Origin: Gemmatimonadales bacterium
GTDB lineage: Bacteria; Gemmatimonadota; Gemmatimonadetes; Gemmatimonadales; GWC2-71-9
Length of the DNA: 14,868 nt
Assembly: GCA_030597435.1 (NCBI GenBank)
Contig: JAUVRV010000019.1
Location: forward strand, 1 to 14,868
Reading direction: 5' to 3'
The translations under genes and the position numbers were made by a program. Position 1 is the stretch's first letter. Every line of letters begins with the position of its first letter. The notes under the pieces were generated by a model. The model was not told the origin of the DNA and did no database searches. It saw only the letters and a program-made list of their open reading frames with translations. Of the stretch, positions 7,622 to 12,625 are shown piece after piece.

Positions 7622-8097
7622 TCTCTGCGCCCCATGGCACGAGCGGCCTCTCGATCCGCGTCGCGCCGTTTGAGGTCCTCTCTCTTGTCGTGGAGTTTCT
7701 TACCACGACCCAACCCCAACGTCACTTTCGCCCAACCCTTGGACAGATGCAGATCGAGTGGTACCAACGTGAGTCCACGTCGTTCCAACGCACCCACCAA
7801 GCGGCGGATCTCGCGCTTGTTCATCAACAGCTTGCGGGGCCGCTCAGGATCGTGGTTGGTGTAGCCGCCGGAATCGTAAGGTGCGATGTTGACACCCTCT
7901 AGCCATATCTCGCCCGTGCGGATCACACCGTAAGCCCCCTTCAGACTCACCTTGCCAGCCCGGACCGATTTGATCTCGGTTCCGGTAAGCACCAAGCCGG
8001 CTTCCCACGTCTCCTCGATGTGGTAGTCGTGACGGGCCTTCCTATTGGAGGCCACCACTGGGCCTGACGACGGCTTCCCCCGATAACGTTGTGACAC
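7618..8097 (-). CDS. smpB: SsrA-binding protein SmpB
   Basis: SmpB binds tmRNA and delivers it to stalled ribosomes for trans-translation. The 159-residue product shows the full family pattern: N-R-K-A-R-H-D-Y, G-T-E-I-K-S-V-R-A-G-K-V-S-L, P-E-R-P-R-K-L-L-M-N-K-R-E-I and the basic C-terminal tail beginning G-K-K-L-H-D-K-R. Length is normal. Translation starts at GTG 8097, with no recognisable Shine-Dalgarno sequence before it. A strong promoter-like sequence ends only 11 nt upstream, implying a nearly leaderless mRNA. It is the first gene of the overlapping run that continues with the amidase. The tmRNA gene itself (ssrA) is not in the window. Confidence 0.97.
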   Translation of the reverse strand: MSQRYRGKPSSGPVVASNRKARHDYHIEETWEAGLVLTGTEIKSVRAGKVSLKGAYGVIRTGEIWLEGVNIAPYDSGGYTNHDPERPRKLLMNKREIRRLVGALERRGLTLVPLDLHLSKGWAKVTLGLGRGKKLHDKREDLKRRDADREAARAMGRRE

Positions 8098-8108
8098 TAG
8101 CTAAGTCT

Positions 8109-8137
8109 AAGATAGAAAACCACTTCCGAGCGGTCAA
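8109..8137 (-). promoter_or_regulatory. Strong promoter-like sequence for smpB operon
   Basis: On the minus strand TTGACC (8137-8132) and TATCTT (8114-8109) are separated by exactly 17 bases. A transcript would start around 8103-8101, leaving only about 4-6 nt before the GTG of smpB at 8097. The -35 box is 8 bp from that of the divergent tRNA-Leu promoter. Pattern match only; the start site is inferred. Confidence 0.7.
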
Positions 8138-8145
8138 GCAAAGCC

Positions 8146-8174
8146 TTGACGCCCCATCCCCTTCATGTCACTAT
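8146..8174 (+). promoter_or_regulatory. Probable promoter of tRNA-Leu
   Basis: TTGACG (8146-8151) and CACTAT (8169-8174) are spaced by exactly 17 bases, placing transcription start near 8181 and a leader of about 18 nt before the tRNA at 8199. The -10 box matches the consensus at only three of six positions, so this call rests mainly on the -35 box, the spacing and the location. Confidence 0.5.
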
Positions 8175-8198
8175 TCTCCACCGGTTGAGAAGTTCCCT

Positions 8199-8282
8199 GC
8201 CGAAGTGGTGGAACTGGTAGACGCGCTGCGTTCAGGGCGCAGTGGGCGTAAGCCCGTGGGGGTTCGAATCCCCCCTTCGGCA
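8199..8282 (+). tRNA. tRNA-Leu, anticodon CAG
   Basis: The 84-nt gene folds as a class II tRNA. The acceptor stem GCCGAAG (8199-8205) pairs with CTTCGGC (8275-8281), with A8282 as the discriminator. The anticodon stem CTGCG/CGCAG (8226-8230, 8238-8242) encloses the loop TTCAGGG with anticodon CAG at 8233-8235, reading CUG leucine codons. The long variable arm has stem GGGC/GCCC. The T arm is GGGGG-TTCGAAT-CCCCC. The discriminator A and long variable arm are the expected leucine identity features. The 3' CCA is not encoded. It is the only plus-strand gene in the window. Confidence 0.97.
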
Positions 8283-8285
8283 TTG

Positions 8286-8327
8286 GATTCACGATTTGTG
8301 ATTGACGATTTGCGATTTGCGATTGGC
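8286..8327 (+). repeat. Six-unit heptamer array (GATTTGC type)
   Basis: Starting 3 nt after the tRNA, the sequence reads as six consecutive heptamers, each beginning GATT: GATTCAC, GATTTGT, GATTGAC, GATTTGC, GATTTGC, GATTGGC. The same type of array occurs twice, in opposite orientations, at 11769-11870. It does not encode anything I recognise. Confidence 0.85.
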
Positions 8328-8347
8328 ATGCTCCGCGACCATACTGA

Positions 8348-8365
8348 CCCGGGCGGGAGCCCGGG
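8348..8365 (+). terminator. GC hairpin after tRNA-Leu, possible terminator
   Basis: CCCGGGC (8348-8354) and GCCCGGG (8359-8365) pair perfectly over 7 bp around the loop GGGA, a GNRA-type tetraloop. It lies about 66 nt after the tRNA and is very stable, but no U-tract follows. It may terminate the tRNA transcript or be part of the repeat cluster next to it. Confidence 0.4.
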
Positions 8366-8369
8366 GATC

Positions 8370-8433
8370 AGAACCCCTGACTGGAAGCCAGTGGCTAGGT
8401 TAGAACCCCTGACTGGAAGCCAGGGGCTAGGTT
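8370..8433. repeat. Direct tandem repeat, 2 x 32 bp
   Basis: Bases 8370-8401 and 8402-8433 are two adjacent 32-bp copies differing at one position (T8392 versus G8424). Each unit contains a small dyad, CTGG-AAG-CCAG; in the second copy this extends to CCCCTG ... CAGGGG, so the single difference affects pairing. No coding function is apparent. Confidence 0.9.
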
Positions 8434-8438
8434 AGGTA

Positions 8439-8462
8439 CTTCTTCCCCTCCTTCCCCTCCTC
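8439..8462. repeat. Polypyrimidine tract, inverted copy of 9704-9727
   Basis: This 24-nt run of C and T is, on the minus strand, nearly identical (one mismatch) to the plus-strand purine tract at 9704-9727. The two copies flank the MoeZ-type gene in inverted orientation. Confidence 0.75.
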
Positions 8463-8505
8463 AATCTGGCCGGGAACACGATTGTAGATTGGATGTTGAG
8501 GGACC

Positions 8506-8518
8506 GGGGCAACGCCCC
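8506..8518 (-). terminator. Weak hairpin after the MoeZ-type gene
   Basis: GGGGC-AAC-GCCCC forms a 5-bp hairpin starting 1 nt after the stop codon of the adenylyltransferase gene on the minus strand. It has no U-run after it, so its terminator role is doubtful. Confidence 0.3.
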
Positions 8519-8519
8519 A

Positions 8520-9680
8520 TCAATACACAGCCATCCCCAAGTCCACTTCCCGAGCCCAGGCATCAATCCCTCCTTTGAGGCTTCTCACCTGCGAGAAACC
8601 GGCGGCACGCAGAAGCTCCAGTGCCAGCAGCGAACGGACTCCCACAGGGCAGATTGTGACGATCTCCTTGTGGCCGTCGAGCTGGCGTAGCTTCGCTGGA
8701 AGGGTACCCAGAGGTATCAACTCGGACCCCGCTATGTGGCAGATGGCCCATTCGTAGAGTTCACGCACATCGACGAGTTGCAGATCGGGGTTCTGCTCCA
8801 GGCGTTGCTGGAGTTCACCCACAGTGATCTCCATGCCCTCCCGGGTCGTGGCCGCACCAACGCCACAGAACGCTTCGTAGTCGATCAGCTCGCGGACTGA
8901 AGGGTGCTCACCGCACACAGAGCACTCCGGATCCCGCTGCAACTTGAGTTCGCGGAAGCTGAACTGGAGCGCGTCGAACAGTACCAATCGACCCACCAGT
9001 GTTTGTCCCCTACCGAGGATGAGTTTGATCGTCTCCAGGGCCTGGATCGTCCCAATGATTCCCGGCAACACGCCGAGTACGCCACCTTCGGCGCAGGAGG
9101 GAACGAGTCCGGGTGGCGGTGGCTCGCGAAACAAACAGCGGTAGCACGGTCCACCCTGGGCGGCAAATACCGACACCTGACCTTCGAAGCGGTAGACAGA
9201 CCCGTATATGTAAGGTTTGCCGGACAGCACACAGGCATCGTTGGTGAGGTATCGCGTAGGAAAGTTGTCCGATCCGTCAATCACAATGTCGAAGGCCCTG
9301 ACAATCTCGAGCGCGTTCTCTGAGGTCAGGCGAGTATCGAACAGCTCCAGCGACACGTAGGGATTGATGTCCTCGATTCGTTCTCTGGCCGAGTCGAGCT
9401 TGGGCTGCCCCACGTATCGCGTGCCGTGGATGACCTGACGTTGCAGGTTCGACTCATCGACTACATCGAAATCGACCAATCCCACAGTCCCTACACCAGC
9501 GGCAGCGAGGTACATGGCCGCCGGAGATCCCAATCCGCCGGCACCTATCAGCAGAACGCGGGCAGCTTTGAGCTTCCGCTGACCTTCCGGCCCCACGTCC
9601 GGTAGTGCGAGGTGCCGGGAGTAGCGGATCAGTTCTTGGTGGGAGAAGCCGGTGGGGTCGGTGTTATTGGGATTCGACAT
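8520..9680 (-). CDS. moeZ: MoeB/MoeZ-type adenylyltransferase with C-terminal rhodanese domain
   Basis: The 386-residue E1-like enzyme adenylates the C-terminal Gly of a ThiS/MoaD-type sulfur carrier, and its rhodanese domain then supplies sulfur. The Rossmann domain has G-A-G-G-L-G at 46-51, acidic residues D70 and D72, and D-G-S-D-N at 135-139. Zinc cysteines are C179, C182, C253 and C256. The conserved C196 lies in P-S-C-A-E-G-G. The rhodanese domain (about 283-380) has its active-site cysteine C344 in the loop C-P-V-G-V-R-S, an unusual variant of the common C-R-S-G-x-R-S. Length fits MoeZ-like fusions. The gene stands alone between two repeat-containing intergenic regions; no sulfur carrier gene is nearby, so the partner (molybdopterin, thiamine or cysteine synthesis) cannot be told. 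ATG at 9680 is the only good start. Confidence 0.93.
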   Translation of the reverse strand: MSNPNNTDPTGFSHQELIRYSRHLALPDVGPEGQRKLKAARVLLIGAGGLGSPAAMYLAAAGVGTVGLVDFDVVDESNLQRQVIHGTRYVGQPKLDSARERIEDINPYVSLELFDTRLTSENALEIVRAFDIVIDGSDNFPTRYLTNDACVLSGKPYIYGSVYRFEGQVSVFAAQGGPCYRCLFREPPPPGLVPSCAEGGVLGVLPGIIGTIQALETIKLILGRGQTLVGRLVLFDALQFSFRELKLQRDPECSVCGEHPSVRELIDYEAFCGVGAATTREGMEITVGELQQRLEQNPDLQLVDVRELYEWAICHIAGSELIPLGTLPAKLRQLDGHKEIVTICPVGVRSLLALELLRAAGFSQVRSLKGGIDAWAREVDLGMAVY

Positions 9681-9703
9681 GCGAGTAAGGTTAATAGACA
9701 GAT

Positions 9704-9772
9704 GAGGAGGGGAAGAAGGGGAAGAAGGGAAAGAATGGTTCTCCTTCCCCTCCTTCCCTTCCTTCCCCTTCT
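9704..9772. repeat. Polypurine-polypyrimidine inverted repeat
   Basis: A run of 32 purines (9704-9735) is followed after a 3-nt TGG spacer by a run of 34 pyrimidines (9739-9772). The two arms can pair as a long imperfect hairpin. It sits at the end of the aspartase gene, whose TAG (9771-9773) is at its edge, and just upstream of the MoeZ-type gene. It could act as a terminator on the minus-strand transcript. The mirror-like GA/CT character would also permit triplex DNA. Confidence 0.8.
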
Positions 9773-11189
9773 AATCCTGGCTGGGCGGTGCGGGGTGGCC
9801 AGGTACCCCCGGCTCGGTCATCGCCCTGAGATTCAAGAGCCGCTCCACCTCTTCTTCAGACAGTATCCCCTTCTCCACCACCAACTCCCGGATCGTCATG
9901 TTCCGCTCAACTGCTTCCTTGGCAAGCTTGGCTGCCTCGGCGTAGCCGAGCTTCGGGGCGAGTGCGGTCACAATGGCGGGATTGCGTTCGAGCAACTCGC
10001 GACAACGTGCTTCGTTGGCCGCTATATCCACGATGCAGCGTTCCGCGAAGATCCTGGTGGCGTTGGTCATGATCTGCATCGCGAACAACAAGTTGTGAGC
10101 GATGACCGGCATCATGACGTTGAGTTCTAGCTCCCCTGCCTGGGACGCGAGCGCCACGGTATGGTCGTTTCCCATTACCTGGTAGCAGACCATGTTGACC
10201 ATCTCGGCAATACTGGGATTGACCTTGCCGGGCATTATGCTCGATCCGGGTTGAACCGCTGGCAGTGAGATCTCCGCAATACCCGTATTGGGCCCGGACG
10301 ATAACAGCCGGATGTCATTGGCGATCTTGTTGAGGTCCCCGGCATAGGTGCGTAGGGTCGAGGAGAACGCAGAGAAGTCGCCCATGGATTGCATGAGTTG
10401 GACCCGGTCCCTACCCTCTTGCACCTCCAACCCGGTGATCTCGTTCAAGTACCGGATCATCAGTCGCGTGTACTCCGGCTCCGTATTCAGTCCCGTTCCC
10501 ACGGCCGAACCACCGATGTTGAGTTCAGCGATCCACTGGGTGGATGCCTCTAGTCGGCGGATGTTCCTTTCGACCGTATGGCCATATGCCGTAAACTCCT
10601 GACCCAACCGTATGGGTGCCGCGTCCTGGAGATGGGTACGTCCCGACTTGATCACGTGATCGAATTCGCGGCCCTTGGCAAGTAGTGAGTCCGTCAGGAC
10701 TCGCATGGCATAGAGCAACTCCGGTAGCAGCGAGAGCACGGCGAGGCGAATCGCGGTGGGAATCGTATCGTTGGTACTCTGCGCCATGTTAACGTGATCG
10801 TTGGGATGTACAGGAGTGTATTCGCCACGCCGGCCACCCAACAATTCGTTGGCCCGGTTCGCCAATACCTCATTGGCATTCATGTTGTGGCTGGTACCGG
10901 CACCCGCCTGGAACGGATCGACCACGAACTGATCCCGGTGCTTCCCAGCCAAGACTTCATCTGCGGCAGCCACGATTGCGTCGGCGAATCGCGCCTCGAG
11001 TCGGCCTGTTTCTCTGTGTGTCAAAGCCGCGGCCTGCTTCACCCACACTATTCCGTTGACAAACACCGGTAACGGTGTCATTCCCGAGATTGGAAAGTTG
11101 TGGCGTGCACGCTCGGTTTGGATGCCGTACAGAGCTGAATCGGCTACAGGCAATTCACCGAGCGGGTCGCGTTCGATTCTGTCCGTCAC
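9771..11189 (-). CDS. aspA: Aspartate ammonia-lyase (aspartase/fumarase superfamily)
   Basis: The 472-residue product belongs to the superfamily that eliminates ammonia from aspartate or water from malate to give fumarate. The flexible loop G-S-S-I-M-P-G-K-V-N-P (315-325) holds the catalytic serine. H186 is in G-R-T-H-L-Q-D-A, and S-T-N-D is at 138-141. I favour aspartase over fumarase C because the N-terminal region (Y-G-I-Q-T-E-R-A), D-Q-F-V-V-D-P-F-Q-A-G-A-G-T-S and L-R-L-S-S-G-P-like segments follow AspA/AspB, and the C-terminus ends in M-T-E-P-G. A class II fumarase remains possible. The GTG at 11189 overlaps the TGA of the upstream AhpD-like gene (GTGA), and the Shine-Dalgarno sequence is poor, so translation is probably coupled to that gene. 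Confidence 0.88.
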   Translation of the reverse strand: MTDRIERDPLGELPVADSALYGIQTERARHNFPISGMTPLPVFVNGIVWVKQAAALTHRETGRLEARFADAIVAAADEVLAGKHRDQFVVDPFQAGAGTSHNMNANEVLANRANELLGGRRGEYTPVHPNDHVNMAQSTNDTIPTAIRLAVLSLLPELLYAMRVLTDSLLAKGREFDHVIKSGRTHLQDAAPIRLGQEFTAYGHTVERNIRRLEASTQWIAELNIGGSAVGTGLNTEPEYTRLMIRYLNEITGLEVQEGRDRVQLMQSMGDFSAFSSTLRTYAGDLNKIANDIRLLSSGPNTGIAEISLPAVQPGSSIMPGKVNPSIAEMVNMVCYQVMGNDHTVALASQAGELELNVMMPVIAHNLLFAMQIMTNATRIFAERCIVDIAANEARCRELLERNPAIVTALAPKLGYAEAAKLAKEAVERNMTIRELVVEKGILSEEEVERLLNLRAMTEPGVPGHPAPPSQD

Positions 11190-11752
11190 CGCGTGATCTC
11201 TACCCTGAGCGCGTCGTTGAATCGATTGAAGTAACTGAACAATCCAATCACCATTGTGATCTCAACCAACTCACTATCGTCCCAGTGGGCGGCAAGCTTC
11301 TCGTAATCATCGTCGCTCACCGAGTGTCCGCTTTCTGTCACCAGTTCGGCATACCGCAAGGCCAGCGCCCAGCCCTGATCCATGCCGTCTTCTGACCCTG
11401 CTGTCGTGGCACCCTCCTCAGGCTCCTCAGGTCTAGCCGCTGCTATCCATTCCTCTTTGGCACCCAGCCGCCTTGCCAAGGCGGTGTGAGCAGCGAGTCA
11501 GTACCTGCAGTGGTTGATCGACGACACGCGAACCGCCAGTAGCTCCTTGAGCACAGTCGGCACGTCTCCCTCGTTCATCACCGTGCGGAAATGCGCGATC
11601 ATCGTGGTCAGATGTTTCGACCGCACTCCCACCGTACGAAACATGTTGGGGATGTTGCCACGTTCCTCGAGGAAGGCATCGAAAACACCCTTGACCTCGG
11701 GTGTTACTTCGCCTGGATTACGCGGGCGGATACGGGGCGTTGGATTCGTCAA
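11186..11752 (-). CDS. AhpD-like carboxymuconolactone decarboxylase-family selenoprotein (in-frame TGA = Sec)
   Basis: Read from the TTG at 11752 (GGAG 8 nt upstream), the frame gives 188 residues if the TGA at 11498-11500 is decoded as selenocysteine. The centre reads E70-L-L-A-V-R-V-S-S-I-N-H-C82-R-Y-U85-L-A-A-H89. The spacing of E70, C82, U85 and H89 equals that of the proton-relay residues Glu118, Cys130, Cys133 and His137 in mycobacterial AhpD. The TGA thus replaces the second cysteine of CxxC, the peroxidatic one in AhpD. The remainder matches the peroxidase-related branch (about 180 residues) with a second domain-like half after residue 125. There is no frame change at the TGA; it is followed by C, and a hairpin of bSECIS type lies downstream. 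TGA is an ordinary stop elsewhere in the window. A nonsense mutation or sequencing error is the alternative. The stop overlaps aspA. Confidence 0.85.
11468..11497 (-). promoter_or_regulatory. Putative bacterial SECIS hairpin
   Basis: On the minus strand, CCGCCTT (11484-11478) pairs perfectly with AAGGCGG (11474-11468) around the loop GGC (11477-11475). The apical loop begins 20 nt after the TGA (11500-11498), and its first base is G. Bacterial SECIS models require a small loop with G among the first two bases about 16-37 nt after the UGA. A further CAC/GTG pairing is possible at the base across an internal loop. The element lies within the coding sequence of the AhpD-like gene. Confidence 0.75.
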
Positions 11753-11768
11753 TTGGGTTGCTCCGAGT

Positions 11769-11810
11769 GATTTGCGATGTACGATTTGTGATTTCAGATA
11801 TACGATTTGA
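11769..11810 (+). repeat. Six-unit heptamer array, plus orientation
   Basis: The sequence divides into GATTTGC, GATGTAC, GATTTGT, GATTTCA, GATATAC, GATTTGA. It is the same type and the same unit number as the array after tRNA-Leu. It lies in the leader of the AhpD-like gene, facing the array at 11829-11870. Confidence 0.8.
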
Positions 11811-11828
11811 CGTATGTTCGAACCCAGC

Positions 11829-11870
11829 ATAAACCGAAAACCACAAATCGCAAATCGTCAATCGCAAATC
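11829..11870 (-). repeat. Six-unit heptamer array, minus orientation
   Basis: On the minus strand the units read GATTTGC, GATTGAC, GATTTGC, GATTTGT, then two degenerate units GGTTTTC and GGTTTAT. With the array at 11769-11810 it forms an inverted pair separated by 18 nt. The pair fills most of the gap between the hydrolase stop and the AhpD-like start and could fold into one long imperfect stem. Confidence 0.75.
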
Positions 11871-11879
11871 CAAGCTCGA

Positions 11880-12530
11880 TCATACGATTCTGTACGCGCC
11901 AGTAAGAAACGGATTGGATCTTCTTTCTGCCCAAAGCGTCGCCTCCGGTCCATGCCCCGAGTAGACGACCGTCTCGTCGGGCAGCGTAAGCAGCTGTTCT
12001 CGGATGCTCGTCAGCAGGGTCTCCGTATCGCCGCCGGGGAGATCGGTGCGACCAATGGAGCCGGCAAACAGCGCGTCGCCCGACAGAACGATCCCGGGCG
12101 CGACGAGCGCGACACCACCCGGGCTGTGCCCCGGTACATGCCGCACCGCGAACACACAGTTGCCAACGGTGAGTTGGTCGCCGTGCTGCAACTCGTGATC
12201 CGGGGGTGGCGACGCCTCCGATCCCACACCAAGCCATTGGCCCTGGCGTTCGACGTTGTCGTATAGTGAACGGTCGGCAGGGTGGAGGTAGATCGGCACT
12301 TTCGTGTGCTCGATCACGTGCTTCACCCCGGCGACATGGTCCAGATGTGCGTGTGTGAGCCATATCGCACGTAGCGTGAGTCGTTCGTGCTCCAACCGGC
12401 GGAGAAACAACTCGGCTTCTTCACCGGGATCCACCAGCACGGCATCGCGCGTCTCTGGATCGGAGATGATGAAGCAGTTCTCTTGGAACATGCCGTTGGT
12501 TAGGCAGATGATTTCAGGCGCTGTTGTCAC
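11880..12530 (-). CDS. Metallo-beta-lactamase-fold hydrolase, GloB/YcbL-like
   Basis: The 216-residue product is a binuclear metal hydrolase of the hydroxyacylglutathione hydrolase-like group. The motif T-H-A-H-L-D-H gives H60, H62, D64 and H65; the other ligands are H135 in P-G-H-S-P-G-G, D152 in S-G-D-A-L-F, and H193 in S-G-H-G. The length of about 215 matches the short YcbL-like type that lacks the C-terminal substrate-binding domain of true glyoxalase II, so the thioester substrate cannot be named. The GTG at 12530 is the first start in frame with the family N-terminus (I-C-L-T-N-G-M-F-Q-E-N-C-F-I-I). It is followed at a distance of 127 nt by the AhpD-like gene; both could serve detoxification, which is only a guess from position. 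Confidence 0.92.
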   Translation of the reverse strand: MTTAPEIICLTNGMFQENCFIISDPETRDAVLVDPGEEAELFLRRLEHERLTLRAIWLTHAHLDHVAGVKHVIEHTKVPIYLHPADRSLYDNVERQGQWLGVGSEASPPPDHELQHGDQLTVGNCVFAVRHVPGHSPGGVALVAPGIVLSGDALFAGSIGRTDLPGGDTETLLTSIREQLLTLPDETVVYSGHGPEATLWAERRSNPFLTGAYRIV

Positions 12531-12542
12531 GGTGCCCCGTAA

Positions 12543-12617
12543 TCCCGGTGTCCCGGTTTCCCGGCCCCACCCATCGTCCTTGATCGTCCTTCATCGTCTT
12601 TCATCGTCCCTCATCGG
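12543..12617. repeat. Short tandem repeats: octamer x3 and decamer x4
   Basis: Bases 12543-12566 hold three octamers starting TCCCGG. Bases 12573-12612 hold four decamers (ATCGTCCTTG, ATCGTCCTTC, ATCGTCTTTC, ATCGTCCCTC) with a partial fifth unit ATCGG. They occupy the gap between the PHP gene stop and the hydrolase start. The sequence shows no terminator-like hairpin. Confidence 0.85.
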
Positions 12618-12625
12618 TTCCACAG

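Noticed and set aside
8363..8378. T-arm-like sequence of a decayed tRNA after tRNA-Leu
   Set aside because: GGGG and CCCC around a 7-nt loop resemble a T arm, but the loop lacks TTC and no other tRNA arm is present.
8091..8435. Plus-strand open frame of 114 codons
   Set aside because: It runs across the tRNA gene, the heptamer array and the tandem repeats; no protein-like character.
11186..11830. Pseudogene or frameshifted AhpD gene, or two separate genes
   Set aside because: Both halves are in the same frame, the break is a single TGA at the Cys codon, and a SECIS-like hairpin follows. Neither half alone is a complete domain.
11753..11830. Longer N-terminus of the AhpD-like protein starting at 11830
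   Set aside because: The extra 26 residues are encoded by the heptamer repeat array; the TTG at 11752 with GGAG 8 nt upstream fits the family N-terminus better.
11769..11870. CRISPR array
   Set aside because: Units of 7 nt with no spacers and no cas genes; both orientations are present.
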